Origin: an uncultured Sphingomonadaceae bacterium
Lineage (GTDB): Bacteria > Pseudomonadota > Alphaproteobacteria > Sphingomonadales > Sphingomonadaceae
Length of the DNA: 38,030 nucleotides
Assembly (NCBI GenBank): GCA_937996655.1
Contig: CALKUK010000027.1
Location: 1-38,030 of the forward strand
Direction: 5' to 3'
Translations under genes and position numbers: made by a program
The notes under the pieces: model-generated
Database searches by the model: none
The model's input: the letters and a program-made list of their open reading frames with translations, nothing else
Told to the model about the DNA's origin: nothing
Shown here: piece by piece, positions 1 to 9,017 of the stretch
Position numbering within the stretch: position 1 is the stretch's first letter
Layout: every line of letters starts with the position of its first letter

Positions 1-313
1 ACGAACCACCAGTTGCAAGAACGCCCGTCGCTGTGGAGGTCGGCGCAGCGTTTGCTGTGGGATTGAACCAAGTCGATCCGCCGTTGGAACCTGCGGTGCT
101 TGTTCCGATAGACGTGAATATTTGTTGGTTTGGACTGAGAGTGAAGAACCCATCCGCGCTTGTTGATGCGGCATATGCACCGCCGCCACCGCCTGCACGA
201 GCCGTGCCACTTGCGCCACCGGCACCAATAGTCGAGATCGTCCACGGCGCCCCGAAGTCGCTTGGAAGCGCAGAGGTCGTGCCCGACGTGATGAAGTAGG
301 TCTTGGTGGCCAT
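1..313 (-). CDS. Glycine-rich tail-fibre protein, 3' end cut by the window
   Basis: An open minus-strand frame begins at the ATG at 313-311 and runs off the left edge, giving 104 codons without a stop. The product starts MATKTYFITSGTTSALPSDF and has a Gly-rich stretch near residues 32-48, followed by a segment of Ser/Thr/Asn-rich beta-type sequence. Such Gly-rich sequences are common in phage fibre tips, where they pack as polyglycine helices. It is the last gene seen of the fibre block and starts 2 bp after the stop of the 59-aa gene upstream. A role in host binding is inferred from composition and position only. The gene is certainly truncated by the window edge and is not known to be broken. 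Confidence 0.75.
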   Translation of the reverse strand, partial: MATKTYFITSGTTSALPSDFGAPWTISTIGAGGASGTARAGGGGGAYAASTSADGFFTLSPNQQIFTSIGTSTAGSNGGSTWFNPTANAAPTSTATGVLATGGS

Positions 314-315
314 GC

Positions 316-495
316 TCAGGCGCTCGGATCAGAGAACGTGCCAGTCGCAGGATCGTAAACCCATCCAATCGCGCAAGCCGGTCCATTCGTAATGTCGATC
401 AACTCGCAACCATCGGGCGCAGGATCAACATGCGCGTCGGCCATAATGATGTTGATAACAACAAGGTCGGAAAGCTGAACGACTGCGGCAATCAT
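316..495 (-). CDS. Small tail-fibre-associated protein (59 aa)
   Basis: The start was placed at the ATG at 495, because it overlaps the stop of the upstream fibre gene as TGATG and has an AGTAGGGA-type ribosome site about 9 nt before it. A longer reading from 525 would overlap the fibre gene by 31 nt and has no better site. The product has a hydrophobic first 20 residues (MIAAVVQLSDLVVINIIMAD) and ends with a GWVYDPATGTF motif of the kind seen at the ends of fibres or in small fibre accessory proteins. It lies between two fibre genes and is translationally coupled to them. Function is unknown; a fibre accessory or assembly role is a guess from position. Confidence 0.6.
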   Translation of the reverse strand: MIAAVVQLSDLVVINIIMADAHVDPAPDGCELIDITNGPACAIGWVYDPATGTFSDPSA

Positions 496-2039
496 CAGAG
501 CGTCCCTACTGCCAAAACGTCCCAAAACGCATCAGACGAATTATACACGCACCCAATATATTGAACACCTGTGGTGGCGTTGCTTGGCGTTGTCGTGGGA
601 AGCGTGACGCCAATAACGCGATACGCGCCAGACGTTGTTGTCCAAGTGACGGCCTGAGACGTGACTGTGCCGTTGTTTTTGACGCGCAGCATCAGCTTCT
701 GCCCGTCAGTCGGCGTGCCAGACGGCGCTGCAATGGTCAGGATGCCGGTGGCAATGATCTCATATTGATCTGCGGTGTCGCCGGTCGGCGTAACCGTCCC
801 GGTTGCCGTGACAGTGCCAATGCGCGGCGTGACACGCTTGTTCGTCAGCGTGTCCGTCGTCGCCCTGCCTACAAGCGTGTCGGTCGAGGTCGGAAGCGTA
901 AGAGTGCCGGTGTTGACGATTGCGTTGATGACGGGGTTGGTGAACGTCTGCGTTGCTGTCCACGTTTGCGCCGTTCCCAGAGCTGCCAATGTCACGGTGC
1001 CCGCAGGAAGCGTGGCTGTGGTTGCAGCCGTGGCTGTAAACGTCTGCGAGAACGCGCCCGTATGCGACACTGCGGCAGCAGTCGAAAACGCGCCGCCAAG
1101 CGTGATGGCATTGCCGCCGATCTGAACCGTGCCGCCGGATGTAATTTGCATCGCGTCGGTCGCGCCGCTATTCACCACAAAGTGAATGGCGTTGGCAGTG
1201 CTGGTGCCGATGGCGAGATCGCTGCTTGCGGTGTAAAGGTATCCCGCATTGGGAAGACTAAGAGAACCCGTCCCCGAAAAGGCAGACGAGTTCATGCCAA
1301 GATCAAGGTAAAACGTCGTTGCGGTGGAACTGTTGTTGCCAATAATTATGTCAGAAGAAGCTGCGGCGCCCGCATTTGAGTTTTGAACCAAAAACTGAGC
1401 AAAATTGTTTACGCTGGTTTGGAAGACGCTAAAGTTATTGGTGTCTGAAAAAGTCAATGTGCCGTAGTTGAACGCGCCTTGCGTCGAAGCCGCAGAAATT
1501 GTTCCCGTTGCGGTGTAAGACGTTGCAGACGCAACGCCAAGCGTCGGCGTCGTCAGCGTCGGGCTGCTGGACAGAACGACGCTGCCGGTGCCCGTGACGG
1601 CATTGCCAAGAGCGGTGATTGTGCCGGTCGTCGGCAACGTCAATGACGTGGTGCCGGTGGCCGTAAACGTCTGCGCGAACGCACCAGCATGCGTGACGCT
1701 GCCAGCCGTGGACAGCGTGGATCCGTTGGCGATGGTGAGAACCGCAGTCGTGCCAGGGTTTGTGATCGTGACGTTGTTGATGCTTGTGGCAGACGCCGCG
1801 CCAAGCGTCGGCGTGACAAGCACAGGATTGGTTGACAGCACATTTGCGCCGCTGCCCGTGCTTGTCGTGACACCCGTGCCGCCCTGCGCTACAGGCAACG
1901 CATTCGCTAACGTCACGCCGGTCGAGGACACGGTGATCTGCGTGACGCCAGCGCCTTGCAGCGCCAGGCTGCCCGACGCATCGGCGGTCGTGACAACGCC
2001 GCCACCACCCGTCGTCGTTGCGTTGATCGTGCTTGTCAT
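495..2039 (-). CDS. Tail-fibre protein with GGTGVTT repeats (514 aa)
   Basis: The 514-aa product is rich in Thr, Ser, Gly, Ala and Val, with almost no Cys, and carries the GGTGVTT motif (about residue 54) plus repeated SPTLTTPTLG-type modules (around residues 70-80 and 155-165). These short repeats are typical of trimeric phage fibre shafts. A more complex middle part (about residues 190-300) contains polar, aromatic sequence that could be a folded domain, and the C-terminus ends in a compact beta-type region. The start ATG at 2039 overlaps the stop of the upstream 69-aa gene as ATGA. The same repeat types occur in the fibre genes at 3452-6487 and 9865-11352, so these genes share modules. A receptor-binding role is inferred. 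Confidence 0.8.
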   Translation of the reverse strand: MTSTINATTTGGGGVVTTADASGSLALQGAGVTQITVSSTGVTLANALPVAQGGTGVTTSTGSGANVLSTNPVLVTPTLGAASATSINNVTITNPGTTAVLTIANGSTLSTAGSVTHAGAFAQTFTATGTTSLTLPTTGTITALGNAVTGTGSVVLSSSPTLTTPTLGVASATSYTATGTISAASTQGAFNYGTLTFSDTNNFSVFQTSVNNFAQFLVQNSNAGAAASSDIIIGNNSSTATTFYLDLGMNSSAFSGTGSLSLPNAGYLYTASSDLAIGTSTANAIHFVVNSGATDAMQITSGGTVQIGGNAITLGGAFSTAAAVSHTGAFSQTFTATAATTATLPAGTVTLAALGTAQTWTATQTFTNPVINAIVNTGTLTLPTSTDTLVGRATTDTLTNKRVTPRIGTVTATGTVTPTGDTADQYEIIATGILTIAAPSGTPTDGQKLMLRVKNNGTVTSQAVTWTTTSGAYRVIGVTLPTTTPSNATTGVQYIGCVYNSSDAFWDVLAVGTL

Positions 2040-2245
2040 GCGGGGATGAACCTCACCTGTTGGTCAATCCACCACTGGGGTGCAAGTGCGTTGAACGTCG
2101 TCAGCACAGCCTCAATGGCCTTGTCGGCAGGGACAATGTTGGAGATGCCGCCGTCCGATCCATCCGGGTTGGTGCATGTGTAGGTCACAGTGCCATCCCC
2201 GTTGTCGGTGGCCGTCAACGTCCTGCCGTAGGTGTCCTGGGTCAT
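2036..2245 (-). CDS. Small fibre-region protein (69 aa)
   Basis: The start is the ATG at 2245, which has an AAGGA ribosome site 7 nt upstream; a longer in-frame reading from 2323 overlaps the end of the upstream Gly-rich fibre gene and is unlikely. The product begins MTQDTYGRTLTATDNGDGTV, contains a short acidic Gly/Asp segment and ends with an aromatic WWIDQQVRF stretch. It sits 10 bp after the upstream fibre gene and overlaps the next fibre gene by 4 nt. No family was recognised. Its place between two fibre genes suggests a fibre accessory or chaperone-like role, which is inference only. Confidence 0.6.
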   Translation of the reverse strand: MTQDTYGRTLTATDNGDGTVTYTCTNPDGSDGGISNIVPADKAIEAVLTTFNALAPQWWIDQQVRFIPA

Positions 2246-2255
2246 GCTGCTATCC

Positions 2256-3455
2256 TTACAGGTTGGCGCGGCTGACTGCGCCAGCGCCGCCAGCAGTGCC
2301 GGTATTACCCGCCGCCGTTCCACCGCCAGCAGTTCCAGCGATGTTTACCGTATTTAATGTCAGAGATGTAGGCGAGAGAACAAGAACCTTCGTAGCCCCA
2401 CCGTTACCACCGTTTCCGCCACCGCCACCTTTTCCGGTGCCAGCGCCATTGCCACCTGTGCCGCCAAGTCCACCGCTGACGTCTAAAGCATTAATGATTG
2501 TGCTGCCCGTTAAACTTCCTGCCACAATGTCGATGTAGCCACCCCCGCTGCCACCGCCGCCAGAACCGCCTCCGACGTTGCCGACAGACACAGTGCCGCC
2601 ATTCCCGCCAGTTCCGCCAATAGCTGTAATTATTCCTGTTGTAGTGTTGGTCCCCCGAGCAATCACTGCTGCTCGTACAGCAATACCTCCGCCAGACGGC
2701 GCAGCGCCGCCACCTCCTCCACCAGGGTTAGTTCCGTCTCCACCACCAGAAGCGCCCGTTCCACCAAACATAGCTGAGTAAAAAGCATTCCAAACAGTAT
2801 TTGTTTGAATACTTAAAAATGATGTCATAGGGCCAACATTTGGTCCTAAACTATAAATAGAAACTGAGGGAATGCCCGTGACTGCGGCACCACCCGCATT
2901 AGGTGTCCCAGCACCTCCGACGCCGCTTGTTCCGCCATATCCTCCATAGATAATTGCAACTTGATTAACTGTTCCACTTACTCCCGCGCCAGTTCCACCC
3001 GCTCCACCGGCTAATCCAGATCGACCTCCGGGAGATGTATTGCCAGAGTACGCTCCAATTACACCACCAGCAGTTGAACCACTAGCATTTGCACCAGAAA
3101 CAGATGGAATTGTAATTGACGATGCTGGCGCGTTAGACAAATCCAGCGTGCCAGATACATAGATGGTCCAACCATTGGGGTTAATTTTCCCCGTCCCGCT
3201 AATCGTCAAAGACGAGTAGTGCATATCCCGCACCAGCGTCGTCGTGCCGCTGCTGATCGTGACAGCGCCATCAGCACCAGTTCCGAACAGCGCGACGTTG
3301 GAACCCCACGACATCACGCCCGTGCCGTCCGTGGTCAGCGTTTGCGCGCCCGTGCCAACGGAAGAAGGAAGCGTCAGTGTCGGGCTACCCGCCACGGCAG
3401 GCGCTGCAAGCGTGACGGAACCGGACGTATCGCCCGCGACAACAATTGAACTCAT
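2256..3455 (-). CDS. Glycine-rich tail-fibre protein (399 aa)
   Basis: The start is the ATG at 3455, which overlaps the upstream stop as ATGA and has an AGAGGTGG ribosome site 8 nt before it. The first ~45 residues resemble fibre shaft sequence (PTLTLPSSVG type). From about residue 120 to the end the protein is extremely Gly-rich, with runs such as GGGGGGAAPSGGG and SGGGGSGGG, a pattern that in phage fibres forms sandwiches of polyglycine-II helices bearing exposed receptor-binding loops. Base use here is less GC-rich than in neighbouring genes over 2750-3150, which hints that this part was acquired separately. Receptor binding is the likely role; the evidence is composition and operon position. 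Confidence 0.8.
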   Translation of the reverse strand: MSSIVVAGDTSGSVTLAAPAVAGSPTLTLPSSVGTGAQTLTTDGTGVMSWGSNVALFGTGADGAVTISSGTTTLVRDMHYSSLTISGTGKINPNGWTIYVSGTLDLSNAPASSITIPSVSGANASGSTAGGVIGAYSGNTSPGGRSGLAGGAGGTGAGVSGTVNQVAIIYGGYGGTSGVGGAGTPNAGGAAVTGIPSVSIYSLGPNVGPMTSFLSIQTNTVWNAFYSAMFGGTGASGGGDGTNPGGGGGGAAPSGGGIAVRAAVIARGTNTTTGIITAIGGTGGNGGTVSVGNVGGGSGGGGSGGGYIDIVAGSLTGSTIINALDVSGGLGGTGGNGAGTGKGGGGGNGGNGGATKVLVLSPTSLTLNTVNIAGTAGGGTAAGNTGTAGGAGAVSRANL

Positions 3456-6400
3456 AGTGTGATCCACCTCTGGCCGGATGTGACTGTCACGGTGACGCCG
3501 CTGGCAAGGGTCATCGGACCCACCGACATGCCATTCGTCCCCGCCGCAATCGTCGTGCTGGTTGTGATCGTGTTATTGTTGAGGATAATGCCATTGGTGG
3601 CAAGAATAGACGCGCCTGAAACCGCGCCCGTTGCTGCCAGGCTGGTGCCCGTCGCAGCGCCAATGTTCGGCGTTGTCAGCGTCGGGGAGTTGGACAACAC
3701 CACACTCCCCGCCGTGCCTGTCACAGGCAGGTTCCCGACAACGCCACCGTTGTTGTAAATGATATACCCGCTTGTTCCACCGCTGACCGTCGAGGTGCCG
3801 ATCGTCAGCGCGCTCAAGCCGTTCTGACCGGCAACCGAGATCGTCCACAACGCGAACGTCCCGGATCCGCCGGTCGTGTCCACGTTGACGGTCATCGACG
3901 TCCCGGAGAACGCCGTGATAACGCCTTCCATGAAGTTGGCGGGCGTCGTGGTGTAGGCAACGCGGACACGGGTGCCGACTGTAAAAGCCGACGATGTGGC
4001 AGTTGTCGATACGGTGAACGTCTTGCTGCCGGTGCCGATAAGCGTCGAAGTCGTCGAGGTCTGGTTGTAGTAACCAATGCCGATCTGCGGCAGCGCCGTC
4101 AGCGTGTAGATAACGCCTGGCGTTTCGGGAACAGTCGGCCCTGTCGTGGCCGGGATGGTGACGATCTGCGTCCCGGCCAGGTCGGACTGCCACCACAACT
4201 CGATGTAGTCGCCAGCCGCCATTGAGATGACGTAGTTCCAGCCAGTGACCATCAGGCCGTTGACCGCCCCGTGCTTGCCGACGACAGCAACAGTTCCCGT
4301 CGAGTCAGCGACGTCTACGCCGTTTTGGCGCAGCCAAACGCTGACGTCAGCAATCCCCGCGTTCGGGTTCGACAACTGAATGCTGAACTGAAAATTGTAG
4401 ATGCCAGCATTGGCGACGGTGATGCGACCGGCAGAGATCGACATACCGTTGGCGATGTCTGTCGTGGCGCATCCGACGAGGTATGCCACCGTAGTGCTGG
4501 CAGCAGTCTGTGCGGCGGTCGTGTCGTGGAAGGCGCCGTAATAAGCTGGGGCGCCAACACCGCTGGCACCGATTGTCGTCCAGGCAGGCGTTCCCGCACC
4601 TGTCGATTGCAGGTATTGGCCAGAAGACCCCGCGGCGGTGAACCCGTATGCCGTCCCGGTGCCAAACGCCACGGATCCCGCAGTCGGCGATGCCGTACCG
4701 CCTGTGCCGCCCGACGCAACGCCCAAAGTCCCCGCAAGCGTAATGGCGCCCGTCGTCGCGCTCGTCGGCGTAAGGCCGCTCAAAGACGTCAAGAACGACG
4801 TGACGCCAGATGTGCCCGACGCGCTGATGGTGCCGCCAGACAACAACAAGCCGGTGCCAACGGTAATAGCTGAAGGCGCCGCCGCCGCCGTGCCGGAATT
4901 GCCCAGCAGCGTGTTGGTTCCGATATTGGAGACGCTGATGGTGTTGTTGTTGGTGATCGTGATGTCCGAACCGCCAACAAGCGACGTAATGCCCGCGTTG
5001 CTGATCGTCCCGGTAGACACCGCCAAGCCAGAACCAACAACCACGCCACCGAGCGTCGTCGTGGTTGCCTGGGCGACGTTAATCGTGCCCGCCGTCGTGA
5101 TCGTGCCGCCGGTTGTGCCGGTGCCGCCGACAACGCTGGTGACGGTGCCGGTGCCGTATCCAGTGGCATCCAGCGTGCCGCCCGTATACGTCAAATGCGA
5201 ACCCAACGGGATGGCGGCAGGCACACCAGAAACGCCGCTGGCATTGCCGACAAGATTCCCTGCCGCGATGGCCGACAGCGAAATTGTGCCAGTTGTCGTA
5301 ATCGGCCCGCCCGTCACAAGCCCGGACGTCGCAATGTTGGTGACGGTGCCGCCGCTGGCCGTTGCCGTCAGCGTGCCACTGTTCATCGTCAGGCCGCTCA
5401 AGGCGATCGCGCCCGACGTTCCACCAATCGACAGGACGCCGCTGTTGCTGACCGTCACAGCCGTCGAACCGTTGAACGACGACGCCGCCGACAAGCCCGC
5501 GCCAAATGTCAAAGCGTTTGTCGTGTTGGCCGTAACCGTGCCAGAGCCGCCCAACGAAATCGTCGAGCCATTGACGATTACGCTGCTGTTGGCCAAGGCG
5601 CTGTTTGGAATGGCGATGAAGCCAGCGCCAATTGCGCCAGCCGTCAACGTGCCGACGCCCGTGATGCCCGTGTAGCTACCAGACAGACGCAACGCAGGCA
5701 GCGTGCCAGACGTGATGTTGCCCGCGTTCGTGGTGTCAATCGTCGCCGATGCAGCCAAGCCAGATACGGCACTTGACGCAATGGCAATGGCAGTCGGCGT
5801 GACGCCAGACACGCGCCCATATGCATCGGTCGTGATGACCGGAACCGAGGATGCGGAGCCGTATGCGCCTGCGGTGCCGATCGTGCCCAGGCCAATAGTG
5901 ACTGCGGAGGAACCCGAATAAGACGTTCCAATCAACGGGCTGGAGATCGTTAGCGCGAACGGGTTGGAGGCCGTAATTGTGCCCGCACCGCCCAACGCAA
6001 TCGTGGTGCTATTGACCGTGACGCTGCTGCTTGCGAGCGCCGTGTTGGGGATTGCCGTAAACCCAGTGCCAATGGCGCCAGCCGTCAGCGTGCCGACGTT
6101 GGTGATGCCAAGCTGGTCCAAACCAATCGAACCCGTGCTGGTGATCGTCCCGCCGGTCAACGGGCTGAGTGCGGTGATGCTGGTGACGGATCCCGAATTG
6201 TTTGCGGAGATCGTGATCGCACCAGCAGTATTGTTGATCGAAATGCCGGTCCCAGCCGTCAACGTATTCAGGACATAACTGGTCCCGTTTCCGATCAGCA
6301 ATTGGCCGTTTGCTGGTGCAGTCGTGACGCCCGTGCCGCCATGCACGGCGGATACGGGATAAGCCAAAGCAGCGACGGAACCTAGCGTGACGGAGCGAGC

Positions 6401-6487
6401 CGTGATGTCGCCAGGGCGCGCAATCGGAGCCAGATCCGTGCTTTGCGGCGTCGTGAGTGTCGCTTGGCTGATTGATGTGTTAGTCAT
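3452..6487 (-). CDS. Long tail fibre with repeated shaft and C1q-like domain (1011 aa)
   Basis: This is the largest product in the window. The N-terminal 40 residues (TNTSISQATLTTPQSTDLAP) resemble a fibre attachment segment; residues ~45-640 are shaft repeats with GGTGVTT, GTGTVTS and ALTISS-type motifs, including a duplicated segment (see the repeat at 5531-6109). Around residues 650-800 the sequence changes to a compact beta-rich domain with the pattern YYGAFHDTTAAQTAASTTVA followed by alternating hydrophobic strands, which looks like a C1q/TNF-like jelly-roll head often found in phage fibres. The last 200 residues return to shaft-like sequence, ending in a TLASGVTVTV segment. The gene lies 3 bp after the adaptor-like gene and overlaps the Gly-rich fibre by 4 nt. 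Host binding is inferred. Confidence 0.85.
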   Translation of the reverse strand: MTNTSISQATLTTPQSTDLAPIARPGDITARSVTLGSVAALAYPVSAVHGGTGVTTAPANGQLLIGNGTSYVLNTLTAGTGISINNTAGAITISANNSGSVTSITALSPLTGGTITSTGSIGLDQLGITNVGTLTAGAIGTGFTAIPNTALASSSVTVNSTTIALGGAGTITASNPFALTISSPLIGTSYSGSSAVTIGLGTIGTAGAYGSASSVPVITTDAYGRVSGVTPTAIAIASSAVSGLAASATIDTTNAGNITSGTLPALRLSGSYTGITGVGTLTAGAIGAGFIAIPNSALANSSVIVNGSTISLGGSGTVTANTTNALTFGAGLSAASSFNGSTAVTVSNSGVLSIGGTSGAIALSGLTMNSGTLTATASGGTVTNIATSGLVTGGPITTTGTISLSAIAAGNLVGNASGVSGVPAAIPLGSHLTYTGGTLDATGYGTGTVTSVVGGTGTTGGTITTAGTINVAQATTTTLGGVVVGSGLAVSTGTISNAGITSLVGGSDITITNNNTISVSNIGTNTLLGNSGTAAAAPSAITVGTGLLLSGGTISASGTSGVTSFLTSLSGLTPTSATTGAITLAGTLGVASGGTGGTASPTAGSVAFGTGTAYGFTAAGSSGQYLQSTGAGTPAWTTIGASGVGAPAYYGAFHDTTAAQTAASTTVAYLVGCATTDIANGMSISAGRITVANAGIYNFQFSIQLSNPNAGIADVSVWLRQNGVDVADSTGTVAVVGKHGAVNGLMVTGWNYVISMAAGDYIELWWQSDLAGTQIVTIPATTGPTVPETPGVIYTLTALPQIGIGYYNQTSTTSTLIGTGSKTFTVSTTATSSAFTVGTRVRVAYTTTPANFMEGVITAFSGTSMTVNVDTTGGSGTFALWTISVAGQNGLSALTIGTSTVSGGTSGYIIYNNGGVVGNLPVTGTAGSVVLSNSPTLTTPNIGAATGTSLAATGAVSGASILATNGIILNNNTITTSTTIAAGTNGMSVGPMTLASGVTVTVTSGQRWITL
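5531..6109 (-). repeat. Internal ~138-bp direct duplication in the long fibre gene
   Basis: Segments 5531-5668 and 5972-6109 are diverged copies in the same frame. Both encode a block of the form VGTLTAGAIG, then AIPN.AL, then ..S.T.I.LGG.GT.TA. The intervening ~300 bp contains other shaft repeats. This indicates growth of the fibre shaft by tandem or near-tandem duplication. Confidence 0.7.
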
Positions 6488-6490
6488 GCG

Positions 6491-7420
6491 TCATCCCCAG
6501 AACCAAGCGCCATTGCCGCTTTCCAGACCCCAGAACCCAAGGCCGCTTTCCAGCGCAATCCCGTTGTTGACCCAAACAAACGGAGGGCCAAATCCCGGAT
6601 CAGGCGGAAGCGAGAACGGAGGAATGGAATAGTCCATATCAATTGGCAGCGTAACAGGCCAGGAGAATGTTCTTCCGGCGTTCGTCACAACGTCCACGCG
6701 GACTGTGTATACACGTCCGGCAACCCCACCCGACAACCAAACCTCAATGTCGTAGTTTCCCGACAAGTTCAGGTAGGTTGTCTGTAGTTCTCCCGTTCCA
6801 GACGGCGCGATGCTGACGGACAACGAATAGATGCTGTCGGCGTATTGCGAAATCGGCGCCGCCGCGTCGAGGTAATAATCCAGATCCTCTTGCGCCTCTG
6901 CCACCGGCCATTGCAGGAAGATATTGCCTGATGTCGGAATGGCAATCGTCCGAGCCAGCGACGTCACTTCTGTGCTGGTCGGGATAGACGGCACAACCGG
7001 CGTAATCGGTCGATAGGGCCCAGAGTAGGTCCAGGTGACAGCAGACCCAAAGCCTGGCACCGGTGCAAACGGCAACGGGTATGTGGCAAACTCCGCGCTG
7101 ACCGGCAGCGTCACCACCCACGAATACTCGCGTGTCAGTTGGGTGATGGCGTCCACGCGGACAAGATAAGTTCGCCCGGCAACGCCGCCAGACAGCTTGA
7201 CGTTGATGATGGCGCCCGTGACCGTAACGCTGACGGGCGACATCTCGCCTGTGCCAGATGGCGACACGCTGACGGACGCCGACGCAATGTAGTCGTTGCC
7301 AACCGCGATCGTGGCGTCAATCAGGTAGTCAAGAATGTCCGCCGGTTCCGCAATCGGCCACTGCAAGAACTCATTGCCAGCAGCGTCGAGAACGATCGTG
7401 CGGACGGTCGAGTTGCTCAC
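6491..7420 (-). CDS. Double-domain fibre-tail adaptor-like protein (309 aa)
   Basis: The product consists of two homologous halves, about residues 5-125 and 155-280. Each has the order: a short strand ending LQWP, a D.LDY motif, the SPSGTGE/APSGTGE motif, SGGVAGR.Y.VRVD, and a W-V-TLP strand, then a Pro-rich tail ending PGFG. The 132-aa protein at 9018-9416 is a single copy of the same domain. The pattern matches phage proteins annotated as putative fibre-tail adaptors with a BACON/Ig-like fold (family assignment from memory). The start codon is GTG at 7420, directly after the upstream TAA, with GGAAG just before it. It may attach one of several fibres to the baseplate. Confidence 0.75.
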   Translation of the reverse strand: MSNSTVRTIVLDAAGNEFLQWPIAEPADILDYLIDATIAVGNDYIASASVSVSPSGTGEMSPVSVTVTGAIINVKLSGGVAGRTYLVRVDAITQLTREYSWVVTLPVSAEFATYPLPFAPVPGFGSAVTWTYSGPYRPITPVVPSIPTSTEVTSLARTIAIPTSGNIFLQWPVAEAQEDLDYYLDAAAPISQYADSIYSLSVSIAPSGTGELQTTYLNLSGNYDIEVWLSGGVAGRVYTVRVDVVTNAGRTFSWPVTLPIDMDYSIPPFSLPPDPGFGPPFVWVNNGIALESGLGFWGLESGNGAWFWG

Positions 7421-8395
7421 TTAGCTTCCAATCGCAAACCAAGTGATGTTGACGGTGTTGGTGATGGGATGGGACGATGTGCCCGCAGTGTCGCAATAGA
7501 ACGTGTAACCCGTTGTCGAAAGCGCAGACGGATAAACGGTCAAGGCAACCCAACTAGGCGACGAAGAGTTGTTCGGCGTTCCCCAAATTCCGTAAACAGC
7601 GTTCGGGAACGCCGAGGCAAATGTCCCCGACACAGACCCAAGATTGCTTCCCGTCGAGACTGCGCCAGACACGCCCCATTTCAGAATCAGCCCAGTCGGA
7701 AGCGTCTGCGATCCAGACGCGCCAATCGAAGACGGAAACTGGCCGAAGTTGACGGCCTGGGTGGCGCTGCTTCCCGCGGCAACAGCAAACACCTGAGACG
7801 AACTACCGGCAATCGGCGCTGCGTAATTTCGCACATAAGCGGTGGTCGCCAGCTTGGTGCTGTTGTCTGAAGTGAGGGGCGTCGGCGCCGCAGGCGTGCC
7901 AGTGAACGTCGGGCTGTTCAACGGGGCTTCCGCAATCCATTGCGCAGTGGCAGCCGGTCCAGACGACGTGCAAACCCACAACAGGCTGTTTGTCGTGTCC
8001 CACACCATTGATGGCGAGTTCGACGCGCTTGCCGCTTGGCCAGCGACAACGCCGTTCGGGTTGCCAGCGTTGTAAATAACCTGGCCGAGCGCATTCATCG
8101 TTCCTGCGGTCAGCAGGTTTTGAACAAGGGCACCCGTGCTCCACGCCGAAGCCGTCGTGCCTTCTTGAGCGCGAACAATGGTGAATGTGTCGGTGGAACG
8201 CGCCGTCACATGCACGATTTCGGGCGAAGGGGTGCTGCCCGTCGCAGGGTTAAGCGTGAGTTTGAAATACTGCCCAGTCCCAGGCGATGGGAACAACGCG
8301 CCTGCGCCGCTGGCAACAGTAAGCGATGTGGCGCTGGTAGTGATGTTGGACGCCAACGTCGTGGTGGCGTTGTTCGTCCACATGATTTGGGTCAT
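7421..8395 (-). CDS. Tail fibre with gp53-like C-terminal domain (324 aa)
   Basis: The N-terminal ~110 residues form a small beta domain (TNNATTTLASNITTSATSLT, then ending in a ...RAQEGT.A..W..G motif), a module widespread at the start of phage fibres. Residues ~165-195 carry the NSPTFTGTPAAPTP and KLATTAYV motifs typical of fibre necks. The C-terminal ~100 residues begin LPTGLILKWG, include FPNAVYGIWG and end WFAIGS, which fits the gp53-like tail-fibre C-terminal receptor-binding fold. The start ATG at 8395 overlaps the 68-aa gene by 4 nt. This is the most recognisable receptor-binding fibre in the block; the receptor is unknown. Confidence 0.85.
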   Translation of the reverse strand: MTQIMWTNNATTTLASNITTSATSLTVASGAGALFPSPGTGQYFKLTLNPATGSTPSPEIVHVTARSTDTFTIVRAQEGTTASAWSTGALVQNLLTAGTMNALGQVIYNAGNPNGVVAGQAASASNSPSMVWDTTNSLLWVCTSSGPAATAQWIAEAPLNSPTFTGTPAAPTPLTSDNSTKLATTAYVRNYAAPIAGSSSQVFAVAAGSSATQAVNFGQFPSSIGASGSQTLPTGLILKWGVSGAVSTGSNLGSVSGTFASAFPNAVYGIWGTPNNSSSPSWVALTVYPSALSTTGYTFYCDTAGTSSHPITNTVNITWFAIGS

Positions 8396-8598
8396 TTAGT
8401 CCCCCGAAAATGCTTGGCCATCGCGTCGCAATCGCCTCTTACCACAGCGTCCATGTAGCTGTGGATCTCGTCCTTGCGCGCAACGCCAGCCGTCCGCAAA
8501 GCGATGGCGACGGCTTGCTTCTGTGGCTTGCCAGCCTCGACCTCGCGCTTGATGTTGCGCGAAATCACCTCCTGGCTTTTTCCCTTTTCAAGAGGCAT
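8392..8598 (-). CDS. Small basic phage protein (68 aa)
   Basis: The start was set at the ATG at 8598 because a GGGGGAG ribosome site lies 8 nt upstream; the longer in-frame start at 8622 overlaps the upstream stop codon and lacks a site. The product begins MPLEKGKSQEVISRNIKREV and is helical, rich in Lys, Arg and Glu. The KSQEVIS.NI..E...GKP..QAVAIAL pattern is a common small phage protein of unknown function, often coded near structural genes. It overlaps the downstream fibre gene as ATGA, so the two are probably co-translated. A DNA-binding or virion role cannot be decided here. Confidence 0.8.
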   Translation of the reverse strand: MPLEKGKSQEVISRNIKREVEAGKPQKQAVAIALRTAGVARKDEIHSYMDAVVRGDCDAMAKHFRGTK

Positions 8599-8611
8599 AG
8601 GTTTGCTCCCC

Positions 8612-9004
8612 CTACCAGACAAAGACGGTGAAAGCGTGGGCGCTGGTGGCCGCGTTCGCTTTCAACGTGACGGTCGAAGCAATCGCAGGGAGCTGATAAC
8701 CAGCGCCAGGCGCCAGGGTAAGCGTCGTGCCGTTGCCACCTGCGGCTGTCGATAGCGGCGTGCCAACCATGTCGATGTAAAGCGGCTCTGCGGTGGCAAT
8801 CTTCTGTTCCGCCGCAGTCAGCGGGTTGTAGATGTAACCGCCATTGATCACACCCGTGAGAACAGTGACCGCCGTGCCACCCGTCGTGATGGCAGACGCC
8901 GTCGCCGCCCGCGGTGTCCAACCGGCGCCGCCCGGACCAGGGACGATCCAGCCAGGAATGGCGCCGCTGGCAACGCCCTGATTGTTTGAATAGGATCCTG
9001 ACAT
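8612..9004 (-). CDS. Small structural protein of the fibre region (130 aa)
   Basis: The product starts MSGSYSNNQGVASGAIPGWI, is rich in Gly, Ala and Thr, and contains GGYIYNPLTAAEQKIATAEP near its middle, a motif that recurs in small virion proteins coded near phage fibre genes. An AAGGTC ribosome site precedes the ATG at 9004. It lies 13 bp after the adaptor-like gene and 13 bp before the small basic gene. Composition suggests a small beta-structured decoration or fibre-base protein; the exact role is unknown. Confidence 0.7.
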   Translation of the reverse strand: MSGSYSNNQGVASGAIPGWIVPGPGGAGWTPRAATASAITTGGTAVTVLTGVINGGYIYNPLTAAEQKIATAEPLYIDMVGTPLSTAAGGNGTTLTLAPGAGYQLPAIASTVTLKANAATSAHAFTVFVW

Positions 9005-9017
9005 TCTGATCGACCTT

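Noticed and set aside
4638..5675. Long plus-strand open frames opposite the long fibre gene
   Set aside because: Repetitive Val/Pro/Ala-rich translation that mirrors the Thr/Gly/Ala-rich fibre repeats; no ribosome site and no family pattern.
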